Assembly (NCBI RefSeq): GCF_013266695.1
Contig: NZ_JABRXF010000001.1
Location: forward strand, 2,051,736 to 2,115,735
Origin: Hongsoonwoonella zoysiae
Lineage (GTDB): Bacteria; Pseudomonadota; Alphaproteobacteria; Rhizobiales; Stappiaceae
DNA length: 64,000 nt
Direction: 5' to 3'
Under the pieces are notes generated by a model. That model made no database searches. It was not told where the DNA came from and was given only the letters and a program-made list of their open reading frames with translations. The position numbers and the translations under genes were made by a program. This document shows positions 27,301 through 37,452 of the stretch, one piece after another. Positions within the stretch are counted from its first letter, which is position 1; each line of letters opens with the position of its first letter.

Positions 27301-28274
27301 AATTGATGCAATTGGCACCTGAAACGGCAACGAGATGCAAGAAGAAGGGTGCGGAGCGGGTCACGAAAGCGAAGTCGCATTCGTGATAAGAAATCGCTTC
27401 AGAATTAAAGCCTCGAGCATGTCCTAACGAGAAGGATGATCGGTTCGGGGCCGCGTTGCCCTTCTTTGGCCGGACCGCCATCCATCTGGCGGGGAAAGAA
27501 AAAACGGGAGGGCTTTCTCCCTCCCGTCGAGTTGGGACCGGCCTTCAGGCGAACTCAGGCGAGTTCCGGCTGCGGATTGTGGCCGGTCCAGGCAGGGCGG
27601 AAATCAATCTCGCTGGATCATCCGATGCTTCGCCCCCCGCACCGATGGCGCGAGGAACGGCGAAGAACTGCCGTTCGTGCCGGTCACGGGAAGAGAATCG
27701 AATTGGGACAACACGCCTCCTCAGTGCAGCCGCATTTCCGAATTTGCGGCAGTGGCCGAGTCGTTTTCGGCTAAATCGATTTAATCGATCTAGAACGCAT
27801 TTCTGAGCGCGTCAATCGTATGATTTATTATTCCTGTCAGGGAGTGAGGGAGCGTCGGTTCCCGCAACCGCCGCGTTCCAGTGCGCCTTGTCCCGGGCGG
27901 CCTTGATCTACCGGGAAGGCGTTTTCCTTGTTCAACGTGTGGGTTCTCCAGTTCAAAGAACTTGAGGTCATTCGTATTATTGTTTCGGTTGTCCGATATA
28001 TTACGCTGCGAAAACAATGTTTTGGAAAAAAGACACATATTTCGTGCGGAATATAATGAATAGGCAATCATTTTGCTTGATTGTGGTTGTGTTCAGCTTC
28101 TGTATAGATTTTGGGTTTTGGAAAGAGCCTATGGCTAAAAAGAAAGGCAGACGGGGGCTGCCGCACATTAATCGCGGCCGTTTCGGCGGCATTGACGGTC
28201 CCATGCGTCCGGCAATCGGGAAACGCCGGGCAAGCCTGGTCTCGTTGGTTTGATCGTCGAGAAGGCCCATCAGC
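27301..28274. other. Long non-coding stretch with gene-less terminator
   Basis: Nearly 1 kb without a supported gene. It holds a strong minus-strand terminator-like hairpin at 27496-27527 and, beyond it on the minus strand, only short peptide-like frames. The part from about 27930 to 28110 is AT-rich. The downstream end contains the promoter region of the GGDEF/EAL gene. Confidence 0.5.
27496..27527 (-). terminator. Minus-strand terminator-like hairpin
   Basis: ACGGGAGGG and CCCTCCCGT form a perfect 9-bp stem around a 6-base loop. Read on the minus strand it is followed by TTTTTTCTTT, a textbook intrinsic terminator. No convincing minus-strand gene ends just before it. Confidence 0.7.
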
Positions 28275-30683
28275 ATGTATCGACTGATCAGTTGCCTGTC
28301 TGAGGAACACGTAACCTGGCTGCTGGGCGTTGCCGTGGTTATCAGCGTACTTTCCAGCATGGCGATTTTTGGCCTGATGGACAGGTCGCAGCGCGCCGGC
28401 AGGCTTGAGTACTTGTGGATCGGCGCGGCGGCGTTCACGGCGGGTGCCGGTATCTGGGCGACGCATTTCATCGGCATGCTGGCTTACGAGCCGGCTGGCG
28501 GTTCGTTTGTCTCATACGACCCCTTCTTGACGTTTCTTTCGCTGGCCGCGGCCGTCGTGCTGGCATTTCCCGCCCTCGTTCTCATGAAGGCGAGGGAAAG
28601 TTACGCACGCGCGGCCGCCTCGGCGGGGCTGGTGGTCGCGGCGATTTCGATCATGCATTTCGTCGGCATGACGGGCGTCCACGTGCCGGGACGGTTCACG
28701 TACGACCATTCGTATCTTGCTCTGGCCATTGCGGCGGGTTCGCTCTTCGCGCTCGGCTCCGCCTTTGTGTTCAAGCGTTTCGGCGGCTGCGTGCGCGGGC
28801 TTGTCGCGGCGGGCGGCCTGTTCGCGCTTTCCATCAACGCCCTGCATTTCATGGCCATGACAGCGGCAACCGTCCTGCCAGACCCGAGCGTCACCTTGAA
28901 GGGCGTGCTGCTGGAAAACGACGTTCTGGCAACCGGCATTGCCGGGGTGATGCTCGCCGTCATCAGCATAGCTGCCTGCGCCGTTGTCGCCGATGAACGG
29001 CTGCGGGCCGCACAGGACGAGGCGGCCCGCATGAACGCCCTTGCCGACGCCGTCGTCGAGGGGATCGCCGTCTTGAGCAACTGGAAGATCCTCGATGCCA
29101 ACGCGAGCCTTGCGGCGATGTCGGGTCTTGGGCGCGGCGAACTTGTCGGGCGCCCGTTCGAGGACATCCTTCAGGTCGATTTCGATCTCGTCATGCCGGA
29201 TGCAGGCGAGCCTTCCGGCCCCTTCGGCGGATCGCTCGTCACGAGGAAGGGCAGAAATCTGCCCGTGGAAGTCTATCTCAAGCGCGTTTCCTTCCGTGAT
29301 GGCGAACGGACGATCGTCGCCGTTCGCGACCTTAGCGAACGGGCCAAGGCGGAAGCGCGGATCAACTACCTCGCGCACCACGACCCGCTGACGGGCCTGA
29401 GGAACCTGACGTCCCTTCGACAGGATCTTCCCCTGGCGGTGCGGCGTGCCGGATCGGCTGAATCCGCCGGCAAGCTGGGCATTTTCTATCTCGATCTCGA
29501 CCGGTTCAAGGAAATCAACGACGCCTACGGCCATCCGACGGGGGACAGGCTGCTCTGCGCCCTGGCGGAGAGGATGAAGCGGCTGACGAACGAAAGCGCC
29601 TATCGACATGGCGGCGACGAATTCGTCGTTGTCAGGAAGGATGCCGGCGGCCCGCAGGATATAGCCTGCTTTGCCGCTCGTCTCATCGAGGAACTGTCGC
29701 GGCCCTATTATCTCGATGGCCGCCCGATGACGGTCGGCGTCAGCATCGGCATCAGCATCCTCGATGACGATTCATCGAGTGCGGACGACCTTTTGCGCAA
29801 TGCCGACGTTGCGCTCTACCGCGCCAAGAGCGAGGGGCGCAGCACCTATCGCATTTTCGACAGGCACATGGGCGATGCCGTCAAGGCGCGCCAGGAAATC
29901 GAGCGGGAGCTCGACCGTGCCCTCGACAAGGTGGAGTTCGAGCTTGCCTATCAGCCGCAGCTCGATATGGCCTCGGGTGAAATAAGGGGGTTTGAAACGC
30001 TGCTTCGCTGGCGTTCGCGCAAGCTTGGAAACGTTCCTTTGAGCGCGTTCATTCCCGTAGCGGAAGAAAGCGGGGCGATCGAGGCGATCGGGGCATGGGT
30101 GATCCGTGCCGCCTGCCGGGATGCGGTGTCCTGGGACGAGCCGCTGATCGTGTCGGTTAATCTGTCGGCGGTTCAGTTTCGCCTGGGCAACCTCGTCGAA
30201 GTCGTGCGTGCGGCACTTGAGGACACGAACATCGATCCGGCCCGCCTCGAACTGGAAGTGACGGAATCCATCCTGCTTCACGACCGGGAGAACGCCGCGA
30301 GAATCCTGAACGATCTGCATGCACTCGGCGTGCGGATCGCGATGGACGATTTCGGCACTGGCTACTCTTCGCTCAGCTACCTGCAAGCCTACCCCTTCGA
30401 TATCCTGAAAATCGACCGGTCCTTCGTGTCGCGGATCGGCAGCGGCGACCAGTCGAACACCATTGTGGAGACGATCATCGGCCTTGCGGCCGCGCTTGGC
30501 CTCACGGTCGTGGCGGAAGGTGTCGAGACCGACGAACAGGCTCAATTCCTTAAAGAGCGCGGCTGCGAGATCATCCAGGGGTATCTCGTTGGCGAACCGC
30601 TGCCTATCCATGCCTATGGCGAAATCGTACGAAACCGCTTCCTGAGGGAGCCTGCCCGCCTCACGCGTGGAATGGGGGCGTGA
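28275..30683 (+). CDS. MHYT-PAS-GGDEF-EAL cyclic-di-GMP signalling protein
   Basis: An 802-residue membrane sensor. Residues about 10-235 form a seven-helix MHYT domain with HFIGM, HFVGM and HFMAM motifs that may bind copper and sense a gas. A PAS-like segment follows (about 250-360), then a diguanylate cyclase domain with intact GGDEF at 446-450. The phosphodiesterase domain begins near 545 and reads E574-T-L where EAL is usual. Catalytic motifs ELEVTES, DDFGTGYSS, KIDRSFV and VAEGVE are kept. Both activities are therefore possible; which dominates cannot be read from sequence. It is monocistronic. Confidence 0.95.
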   Translation: MYRLISCLSEEHVTWLLGVAVVISVLSSMAIFGLMDRSQRAGRLEYLWIGAAAFTAGAGIWATHFIGMLAYEPAGGSFVSYDPFLTFLSLAAAVVLAFPALVLMKARESYARAAASAGLVVAAISIMHFVGMTGVHVPGRFTYDHSYLALAIAAGSLFALGSAFVFKRFGGCVRGLVAAGGLFALSINALHFMAMTAATVLPDPSVTLKGVLLENDVLATGIAGVMLAVISIAACAVVADERLRAAQDEAARMNALADAVVEGIAVLSNWKILDANASLAAMSGLGRGELVGRPFEDILQVDFDLVMPDAGEPSGPFGGSLVTRKGRNLPVEVYLKRVSFRDGERTIVAVRDLSERAKAEARINYLAHHDPLTGLRNLTSLRQDLPLAVRRAGSAESAGKLGIFYLDLDRFKEINDAYGHPTGDRLLCALAERMKRLTNESAYRHGGDEFVVVRKDAGGPQDIACFAARLIEELSRPYYLDGRPMTVGVSIGISILDDDSSSADDLLRNADVALYRAKSEGRSTYRIFDRHMGDAVKARQEIERELDRALDKVEFELAYQPQLDMASGEIRGFETLLRWRSRKLGNVPLSAFIPVAEESGAIEAIGAWVIRAACRDAVSWDEPLIVSVNLSAVQFRLGNLVEVVRAALEDTNIDPARLELEVTESILLHDRENAARILNDLHALGVRIAMDDFGTGYSSLSYLQAYPFDILKIDRSFVSRIGSGDQSNTIVETIIGLAAALGLTVVAEGVETDEQAQFLKERGCEIIQGYLVGEPLPIHAYGEIVRNRFLREPARLTRGMGA

Positions 30684-30731
30684 AGGCCAAAGCCTGAATG
30701 CGCTGACGCCGACGGCATTGCGGCTGGCCGC

Positions 30732-31517
30732 TCACCCTTCGCGGCCGGAGCGCGGCATCGGAAATGCGGGATGGCCGATCGGCTCGTCCTCCCCGTGATG
30801 GAATTCCACGAGATCGAAATTCGTCTCATCGATCGCCAGCACGGACAGATGGCCCCCGAAGCAGGCGCCGGTATCGATGTTCATGCGGTTGCGGCGCACC
30901 TCGGCCCGGCCCACGGGCGTATGGCCGTGGATGACGAACCTGGGCAGCGGGGCGTCGAAGGTCAGGAATTCGTCGCGGATCCAGATCAGGTCGTTCGGGT
31001 CCTGCTGCTCAAGCGGAACACCGGGGCGAATGCCGGCATGAACGAACATGAGGTCGCCGGCGGTCCATGACGTTGCAAGACCTTCCAGAAAACCGAGGTG
31101 CCGGGGTGGGATCGCGGCCTTGAAGTCCCGCGCAAGCGACAGAAGCCCCGCCTCGCCACGGTAATCGCATATGGAAAGCCCGTAGGAGCGGATGGTCTGG
31201 ACGCCACCGATCGTGAGCCAGTACTCCCCGGCAAAGGGATCGTCGAGGAAGCCGAGCATTGCATCCTCATGGTTGCCTTTCAGCGCGATGTGTCTTGCCG
31301 GCGCGAAGGGATTGTTCGCCAGCCGCTCGATCACGGCGGCGCTTTCGGGCCCGCGGTCGATGTAGTCGCCAAGGGTTACCACGGCGGTATCCGGGTTGCC
31401 GCGCGCGCGCCTGTCCTCGGAGATCCATCTTGCCGCTTTGCCGAGAAGCCCGCAGGTCCCGTGAATATCGCCGATCGCGTAGATCAGCGCAGGGCTCGTT
31501 TTTTCGGTTGCGCTCAT
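30732..31517 (-). CDS. Metallophosphatase of the PPP family
   Basis: A 261-residue phosphatase with the complete two-metal motif set: [23 protein letters not shown] and HGHTPVG. Bacterial members include Ser/Thr phosphatases and symmetrical diadenosine tetraphosphatases; the length and order here fit either. ATG 31517 is preferred over an upstream TTG because the conserved domain begins eight residues later. It is convergent with the GGDEF/EAL gene. Confidence 0.88.
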   Translation of the reverse strand: MSATEKTSPALIYAIGDIHGTCGLLGKAARWISEDRRARGNPDTAVVTLGDYIDRGPESAAVIERLANNPFAPARHIALKGNHEDAMLGFLDDPFAGEYWLTIGGVQTIRSYGLSICDYRGEAGLLSLARDFKAAIPPRHLGFLEGLATSWTAGDLMFVHAGIRPGVPLEQQDPNDLIWIRDEFLTFDAPLPRFVIHGHTPVGRAEVRRNRMNIDTGACFGGHLSVLAIDETNFDLVEFHHGEDEPIGHPAFPMPRSGREG

Positions 31518-31796
31518 GACAGTAAATCTGGGGCGCTGGGCATGGCGGTTCAAAATAGGATATTTGGATATCGCTTTTTGTCCCGGTTTGCCCGGCGCGA
31601 CGGACTATGGAAAAACTGTTCTGGTGTGCGGGAGGCGCATGGTTTAAGGGAGCGGACAGGCCGCCAGGGCGCTTTCAACGAAAGCGACCTGGATTCAACT
31701 ATTGTGAGCATATCCTTATCGCAAAATCCTATTCGGATTTTGCGGGATGGGCTCTGGCCGATTTTCAGACGGAACCCGAAGACCGCCGAAACGAAG

Positions 31797-32585
31797 ATGC
31801 CCGAAGTCAGGATCGCAGCCCTTTACAAGTTCGTGGACCTTGAAAACCATGAGGGCCTGCGCGAGCCGCTGCTTGCGTTTTGCAAGGCTCGGTCGATCTT
31901 CGGCAGCCTGCTTCTCGCACGCGAGGGGATCAACGGTACTGTCGCGGGCAGTTCCGCGTCGATCGATGAACTGCTTGCGTTTCTGCGCAAGGACGAGCGT
32001 TTTGCGGATTTGGAAGCCAAATTCTCATCCGCTGAGCGAAATCCCTTCAAGCGCATGAAGGTGCGTCTCAAGAAGGAAATCGTTTCGCTGGGCGTGGCTG
32101 AGGCCGATCCGCGCAAGCGTGTCGGCACCTATGTTGCGCCTGAGGACTGGAACGCCCTTGTTTCGGATCCGGATGTGGTTCTCGTCGATACCCGCAATGA
32201 TTATGAGGTTGCCTTTGGCCGTTTCCAGGGCGCCGTCGACCCGGGCACGCGCTCGTTCCGGGAATTCGCCGACTGGGTGAAAAAGGCGAAGGAACTGAAG
32301 GAAAGGCCGAAGGTCGCCATGTATTGCACCGGCGGAATTCGCTGTGAAAAGGCGACGGCGCTTCTGTTGAACGAGGGTTTTGAGGAGGTTTATCACCTCA
32401 AGGGCGGCATCCTGAACTATCTGGAAAGGACGCCGGAGGCAGAAAGTCTCTGGTCCGGCTCCTGCTTCGTTTTTGACGAGCGGATTGCCGTCGACCATGA
32501 TCTCGCCCCGACCTGGGGACGCGATGCGCCGCGCGATGCCTTCGCCATTTTGCCTCGCGAGGTGGTCGAAGGCGCGGACGATTAG
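31797..32585 (+). CDS. trhO: tRNA uridine(34) hydroxylase (rhodanese-fold)
   Basis: A 262-residue UPF0176/TrhO protein that hydroxylates U34 in the anticodon of certain tRNAs with O2. The N-terminal acylphosphatase-like part ([23 protein letters not shown]) and the rhodanese domain with C177 ([12 protein letters not shown]183 also kept) are complete. The ATG at 31797 gives the normal family N-terminus; the frame is open far upstream but without homology. It converges on the lrp-type gene. Confidence 0.92.
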   Translation: MPEVRIAALYKFVDLENHEGLREPLLAFCKARSIFGSLLLAREGINGTVAGSSASIDELLAFLRKDERFADLEAKFSSAERNPFKRMKVRLKKEIVSLGVAEADPRKRVGTYVAPEDWNALVSDPDVVLVDTRNDYEVAFGRFQGAVDPGTRSFREFADWVKKAKELKERPKVAMYCTGGIRCEKATALLLNEGFEEVYHLKGGILNYLERTPEAESLWSGSCFVFDERIAVDHDLAPTWGRDAPRDAFAILPREVVEGADD

Positions 32586-32594
32586 TAGCCGGTT

Positions 32595-33059
32595 TCACTC
32601 GTCGAAGGCGAAGGCGGTCTTTCGCGTGACGGTGCGGATGGCAAAGGACGACCGCATGCGCGTCACCCCCGGCAGGCGCGACAGATGCTCCTTGTGGATC
32701 CGCTCGAAATCGGTCGGATCGGCGGCGGCAATGCGCAGCAGATAGTCGGCGTCGCCCGCCATCAGGTAGCATTCCATGATTTCCGAAGAACGGTTCACCG
32801 CCTTTTCGAAGGCGCCTAGCACCTCGCTCGACTGAGAGGTCAGCGAGATCTCCACGAAGATGTCCATGCGCCGTGAGATCTTCTTCGGGTCGAGCAGGGC
32901 GACATAGCGATCTATGACGCCGGCCTGCTCAAGCGCTTTCACCCGGCGCAGGCAGGCGGAGGCGGAAAGGCCGACAGCCTCCGCGAGCTCGGCGTTGGCG
33001 ATCCGGCCGTCCTCTTGCAGGCGGGCCAGGATTTTCCGGTCGATCCTGTCGAGCTTCAT
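32595..33059 (-). CDS. Lrp/AsnC-family regulator, probable ald regulator
   Basis: A 154-residue feast/famine regulator: N-terminal winged helix (LDRIDRKILARLQEDGRIAN, SASACLRRVKALEQ) and C-terminal RAM ligand domain (CYLMAGDADYLLRIAAAD). It is divergent from alanine dehydrogenase with a 185-base gap. This arrangement is common in proteobacteria, where the regulator activates ald in response to alanine or leucine. Confidence 0.95.
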   Translation of the reverse strand: MKLDRIDRKILARLQEDGRIANAELAEAVGLSASACLRRVKALEQAGVIDRYVALLDPKKISRRMDIFVEISLTSQSSEVLGAFEKAVNRSSEIMECYLMAGDADYLLRIAAADPTDFERIHKEHLSRLPGVTRMRSSFAIRTVTRKTAFAFDE

Positions 33060-33244
33060 TTTTGCCTCTGCCGCAGAGAATTCGATTTATGTCCAAAAAT
33101 ACGCTATATTATTGCGCCAGTAGAGCCATGCGCGTCAACTTCGCAAGAAAATGCGGGGCCAGACGCGCTATTATCTCTCAATGACAAACGGTGCCGGCAG
33201 CCGGCAAATGCGAGCGGCGGCGCTGCGGGATTTGGGAGGACGTC

Positions 33245-34378
33245 ATGCGGATTGGTGTTCCGAAGGAAATCAAGAACCACGAATATCGCGTCGGCCTGAC
33301 GCCGGCGAGCGTGCGCGAGGTTGTCGCGCATGGTCACGAGGTGGTCGTGGAAACGATGGCCGGGGCCGGTATCAACGCCGACGATGCAGCCTATGAAGAG
33401 GCGGGCGCGAAGGTTCTGAAAACGGCGGCCGAGGTTTTCGATGCCGCCGACATGATCGTCAAGGTGAAGGAACCGCAGGCGGCGGAACGCGCCATGTTGC
33501 GCCCCAAGCATGTTCTTTTCACCTATCTCCACCTCGCTCCCGACGCAGAGCAGACTGCGGATCTCGTCAAATCGGGCGCGACCTGTATTGCTTATGAAAC
33601 CGTAACGGATGCGCGCGGCGGCCTGCCGCTTCTCGCGCCCATGTCGCAGGTCGCCGGCCGTCTGTCCATCCAGGCCGGCGCGACCGCGCTGCAGAAGGCG
33701 AACGGCGGCGCGGGCTTGTTGCTCGGCGGCGTTCCGGGCGTTGCTCCCGCGAAGGTCGTCGTGATTGGCGGCGGCGTCGTCGGCGCTCACGCCATCACCA
33801 TGGCGCTTGGCCTCGGTGCTGATGTTACCGTGCTCGATCGCAATGTCGATGTGCTGGCTTCCCTGTCGCAGCGCTTCGGCTCCGCGCTCCGCACGGTCTA
33901 TTCCACCGCGTCCACGGTCGAGCAATATGTGCTCGAGGCCGATCTTGTCGTTGGCGCGGTCCTTGTGGCCGGCGCCGCAGCTCCAAAGCTTGTCGGCGCA
34001 GACCTCGTCAAGCGCATGAAGCCGGGTTCGGTGCTCGTGGATGTCGCGATCGACCAGGGTGGCTGCTTCGCCACCTCCCACGCGACGACGCATACCGACC
34101 CGACCTATATCGTCGACGATGTGGTGCATTACTGCGTTGCCAACATGCCAGGCGCCGTGCCGATCACGTCCACGAACGCGCTTAACAATGTCACGTTGCC
34201 GTTCGTGCTGGCTCTTGCCGACAAGGGCTACCAGAAGGCGCTGCTCGACGATCCGCATCTCCTGCCGGGGCTGAACGTCTACCGGGGTCAGGTGACCTGC
34301 GAGGCTGTGGCAAGCGCGCTCGGGTATGACTACCTCGCGCCGGAGCAGGCGCTGAAGGGCATTCCGGCAGCGGCCTGA
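33245..34378 (+). CDS. ald: Alanine dehydrogenase
   Basis: Interconverts L-alanine and pyruvate with NAD and ammonia. It has 377 residues, the family length. Landmarks are [20 protein letters not shown], the pyruvate-binding lysine in VKVKEPQ, H in FTYLHLAPD, the Rossmann glycine set [12 protein letters not shown], and [11 protein letters not shown]. The ATG at 33245 follows GGGAGGACGTC. Probably controlled by the divergent Lrp-type protein; ended by the terminator at 34410-34437. Confidence 0.97.
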   Translation: MRIGVPKEIKNHEYRVGLTPASVREVVAHGHEVVVETMAGAGINADDAAYEEAGAKVLKTAAEVFDAADMIVKVKEPQAAERAMLRPKHVLFTYLHLAPDAEQTADLVKSGATCIAYETVTDARGGLPLLAPMSQVAGRLSIQAGATALQKANGGAGLLLGGVPGVAPAKVVVIGGGVVGAHAITMALGLGADVTVLDRNVDVLASLSQRFGSALRTVYSTASTVEQYVLEADLVVGAVLVAGAAAPKLVGADLVKRMKPGSVLVDVAIDQGGCFATSHATTHTDPTYIVDDVVHYCVANMPGAVPITSTNALNNVTLPFVLALADKGYQKALLDDPHLLPGLNVYRGQVTCEAVASALGYDYLAPEQALKGIPAAA

Positions 34379-34409
34379 TCTGGAATTTCAGAGCCGGCAA
34401 GAATGAAAA

Positions 34410-34437
34410 AAAGCCGGCGGAGCGATCCGCCGGCTTT
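34410..34437 (+). terminator. Bidirectional terminator between ald and lipoprotein array
   Basis: A perfect 12-bp stem (AAAGCCGGCGGA with TCCGCCGGCTTT) closed by a GCGA loop, with A/T tracts on both sides. It can stop ald transcription on the plus strand and the lipoprotein gene on the minus strand. Confidence 0.88.
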
Positions 34438-34463
34438 AATTTTCCTGCCTCGGAAGCGGTGCT

Positions 34464-34733
34464 TCACGGGCAGGCGACATAATAGCGCCGGCCATAGCGG
34501 TCCGTCGCGACGCAGTTCTTTGGCGTGGTCGCCGCACCGATCACGCCGCCGCCGACGGCACCGATCGCTGCACCCGCAACGGCAGCCCCCGCGCCGCCGC
34601 CGGTCGCCGCACCGATGGCGGCTCCCGTCGCAGCCCCGAGACCGCCGCCAACCAGCGCCCGGTCCCTCTGGCTGTCGGACTGGCAGCCGGCGAGCGCGAG
34701 CGAACAGGCCGCGATGGCCAGTATCTTGTTCAT
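34464..34733 (-). CDS. Small glycine-zipper lipoprotein, copy 1
   Basis: An 89-residue lipoprotein with lipobox LAGC (lipidated Cys about residue 17), a glycine-zipper region of repeated small residues (GGGLGAATGAAIGAATGGG), and a C-terminal motif NCVATDRYGRRYYVACP with two cysteines. Such proteins associate with the outer membrane; the function of this family is unknown. The ATG has AAGGAGTTT ahead. It is a close tandem copy of 34801-35070. Confidence 0.85.
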   Translation of the reverse strand: MNKILAIAACSLALAGCQSDSQRDRALVGGGLGAATGAAIGAATGGGAGAAVAGAAIGAVGGGVIGAATTPKNCVATDRYGRRYYVACP

Positions 34734-34800
34734 GCAAACTCCTTACGCATTGGGCCGGGCCGTTTCCGATCCGGCCTGGCTGCTGGTGTATCGCCCTTGC

Positions 34801-35070
34801 TTACGGGCAGGCGACGTAGTAGCGCCGGCCGTAACGGTCCGTCGCGATGCAGTTTTTCGGCGTCGTCGCCGAGCCGACGATGGCGCCGCCTGCGCCGCCG
34901 ATCACGCCGCCCACCAGCGCGCCGCCCACATCGCCGGTCGCCGCGGCGCCTATGGCGGCACCCGTAGCCGCTCCAAGGCCGCCGCCCACGAGGGCACGGT
35001 CGCGTTGGCTGTCGGACTGGCAGCCGGCAAGAAGAAGCGCGCAAGCCGCAGTGGCCAGAATCTTGTACAT
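34801..35070 (-). CDS. Small glycine-zipper lipoprotein, copy 2
   Basis: An 89-residue paralogue of the neighbouring gene, with the same lipobox (LLLAGC), the same SDSQRDRALVGGGLGAATGA stretch and the same C-terminal NCIATDRYGRRYYVACP. The middle of the zipper differs. SD AGGAGG precedes the ATG at 35070. The near identity at both ends points to a recent duplication with divergence of the zipper. Confidence 0.87.
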   Translation of the reverse strand: MYKILATAACALLLAGCQSDSQRDRALVGGGLGAATGAAIGAAATGDVGGALVGGVIGGAGGAIVGSATTPKNCIATDRYGRRYYVACP

Positions 35071-35135
35071 GTTGCCTCCTGTTATCATAGGCCGGAAACC
35101 GATAGGTCCGCCGCCGGCCATTCCGTTCGCCCGCC

Positions 35136-35289
35136 TCATGGGCAGGCCACCCTGTAGCGCCGGCCGTAGCGGTCCGTCGCGACACAATTCTCCAGTGTCG
35201 TGGCAGCACCCCCCGGCGGTGCCCGCAGAGGCACCCTCCATGCCACCGTCGGTCGCGGTGGCTTTGGTCGCAAGGGGATCATTATGCAT
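35136..35289 (-). pseudogene. Glycine-zipper lipoprotein, copy 3, truncated and frameshifted
   Basis: Reading the minus strand, the C-terminal motif NCVATDRYGRRYRVACP followed by TGA is present in one frame, and a short Ala/Gly-rich N-terminus starting at 35289 is in another. They would join as one reading frame if the six-G run (35209-35214 on the minus strand) had five G. The signal peptide and most of the zipper are missing. It is therefore a decayed third copy of the array. Confidence 0.75.
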
Positions 35290-35733
35290 CAATCTGCCTC
35301 CGCGATGCTCTCGAAATCTTGAACCTGCGACCGGATATCCGGTCGATAGGCATGTCATTATACGATCCGCGAACCCGGCACTCCTTGCGCCATGTCATTT
35401 GGTTGGCCGAATAACGCTTACTCTAACAAATATCAGCCGTTTTGCTGAAGAATGTGACTCGCGTCACAAATCAGAAATTTCTCCTTCCCGGATCGATTGT
35501 TTTGCCTCTTGGTTACTTACCCTAGCGGAAGGGCAAATACCGCGTTTCCTGCTCGAATTTGCCTTGCCCACGTGTTTGTTCCATGTGCGAAGCCGGGCCC
35601 TTGTGTTCGACGTCGCGGCGGGCGGAAACGGATTTTCCCGTCCCCGCTTTCGCACCTTCTGGACAAATGCGCCAAAATCGCGACAGCCTTGATGCTGAAA
35701 GCAAATTATCCATAGAAGAAAAAGGAGCGCCCG
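35290..35733. other. Intergenic region upstream of adenine deaminase
   Basis: About 440 bases with no supported gene. The only distinctive element is a CRP-like palindrome at 35453-35468. The rest presumably holds the adenine deaminase promoter and the start of the lipoprotein array transcript. Confidence 0.5.
35453..35468. promoter_or_regulatory. CRP/FNR-type palindrome
   Basis: TGTGACTCGCGTCACA is a perfect match to the TGTGA-N6-TCACA consensus of CRP-family regulators, 266 bases before the adenine deaminase start. Alphaproteobacterial Crp/Fnr proteins often use related half-sites, so it may be real, but its distance from the gene is large. Confidence 0.45.
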
Positions 35734-37452
35734 ATGGCGAACGACGCTGAGACGAGGAAATTCCTGGAACGGGCGATTGCCGCCGGCGCCGGGGAAACCC
35801 AGGCCGATCTTGTGATCAGGAACGCCCGGCTCTTCAGCGTTATCGACGGCTCGCTGACTGAAACCGACATCGCCGTCGTGGGCGACCGTATTGTCGGAAC
35901 CCATGCCCGCTACCGCGGCGAAACGGAGGTCGACGCGGAAGGGCGGGTCGTCGTTCCAGGTTTCATCGATACGCATTTGCACATCGAATCCTCGCTGGTG
36001 ACCCCGTTCGAGTTCGACCGCTGCGTGTTGCCGCATGGCGTGACGACGGCAATCTGCGATCCGCATGAGATCGCCAATGTTTGCGGCGTCGAAGGCATTC
36101 GCTATTTCCTGGACGCGTCTACCCGCACGCTGATGGATATTCGCGTCAATCTCTCCTCCTGCGTGCCGGCCACCAGTTTCGAAACGGCGGGCGCGCGGCT
36201 GGAGATTGGGGATCTGGAGCCGCTCCGCGATCACCCTTCGGTCATCGGCCTTGCCGAATTCATGAATTTCCCCGGCGTTCTCGCGCGCGATCCCGGCGCA
36301 ATCGCAAAGCTCGCCGTATTTCAGGACGGGCATATCGACGGGCATTCGCCGCTTTTGTCGGGCCTTGCTCTCAATGGCTATCTTGCGGCCCGCATCCGCA
36401 CCGACCATGAGGCGACGACGGCCAAAGAGGCGCTGGAAAAGCTTGCAAAGGGCATGACGATCCTCATTCGCGAAGGTTCGGTATCGAAGGATCTCGATGC
36501 GCTTGCATCCATACTCACGCCGGACAACGCTTCCTTCGTCTGCCTTTGCACCGATGACCGAAACCCGCTGGATATCGCGGAGGAAGGCCATCTCGACAGC
36601 ATGATCCGCCGCCTGATCGCCCATGGCGTGAGGCCGGTGGATGCCTATCGCGCGGCAAGCTGGTCGGCGGCAACTGCCTTCGGCCTTCGCGACCGCGGCC
36701 TCGTCGCGCCGGGCTGGCGGGCGGATTTCGTGCTTCTGGACGATCTGGAGGATTGCCGCGTTCACAAGGTCTTTGCCCGCGGGCGCGAGGCCACGCCGGA
36801 AGCTTTCGCCGCCCGGGAAACGGTCGCGCCGGTTGCGCTCGACAGCGTGAAGCTGTCGAAGGTCTCAAAGGACGATTTCAAGGTGAAGGCGAGCGGGGCA
36901 AACGAGGCGTCTGTCATCGGTGTCGTTCCGGGGCGAATCATTACGGAGCACTTGAAAAAGACGCTTCCCGTCGAAGGTGGTCTTTTGGGCAGCGATCCAT
37001 CTCAGGACGTCGTCAAGGTCGCCGTTGTCGAACGGCACGGCGTCAACGGAAATATCGGGCGCGGCTTCGTCTCCGGTTTCGGCTTGCAGCGCGGGGCCAT
37101 CGCCTCGTCCGTCGGCCACGATAGTCACAATATCTGCGTGATCGGCGCGGATGACGTTTCGATGGCGGCCGCCGTCAATCGGCTGGTGGAGTTGAAGGGA
37201 GGTTTTGCCGTCGCCGATGGCGAGCGTATCCTTGCCGAGCTGGCGCTTCCGCTGGCCGGCCTGATGAGCCTTGAGCCTTTCGAAACGGTCAGGCACACGC
37301 TTGAGGCCTTGCGCGAGGCGGCGAAGGAGATTGGCTGCACCTTGCCGGAACCTTTCCTTCAGGTCGCCTTTCTGCCGCTGCCGGTCATCCCGCACCTCAA
37401 GATCACCGACAAGGGGCTGTTCGATGCCGATCGCTTCGAGCTTGTCGATTGA
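35734..37452 (+). CDS. ade: Adenine deaminase
   Basis: Hydrolyses adenine to hypoxanthine and ammonia in purine salvage. It has 572 residues, full length. The amidohydrolase metal motif is [13 protein letters not shown], followed by DPHEIANV and by TDDRNPLDI with a metal-ligand aspartate. The C-terminal part has the family stretches [17 protein letters not shown] and [23 protein letters not shown] precedes the ATG. It appears monocistronic. Confidence 0.95.
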   Translation: MANDAETRKFLERAIAAGAGETQADLVIRNARLFSVIDGSLTETDIAVVGDRIVGTHARYRGETEVDAEGRVVVPGFIDTHLHIESSLVTPFEFDRCVLPHGVTTAICDPHEIANVCGVEGIRYFLDASTRTLMDIRVNLSSCVPATSFETAGARLEIGDLEPLRDHPSVIGLAEFMNFPGVLARDPGAIAKLAVFQDGHIDGHSPLLSGLALNGYLAARIRTDHEATTAKEALEKLAKGMTILIREGSVSKDLDALASILTPDNASFVCLCTDDRNPLDIAEEGHLDSMIRRLIAHGVRPVDAYRAASWSAATAFGLRDRGLVAPGWRADFVLLDDLEDCRVHKVFARGREATPEAFAARETVAPVALDSVKLSKVSKDDFKVKASGANEASVIGVVPGRIITEHLKKTLPVEGGLLGSDPSQDVVKVAVVERHGVNGNIGRGFVSGFGLQRGAIASSVGHDSHNICVIGADDVSMAAAVNRLVELKGGFAVADGERILAELALPLAGLMSLEPFETVRHTLEALREAAKEIGCTLPEPFLQVAFLPLPVIPHLKITDKGLFDADRFELVD

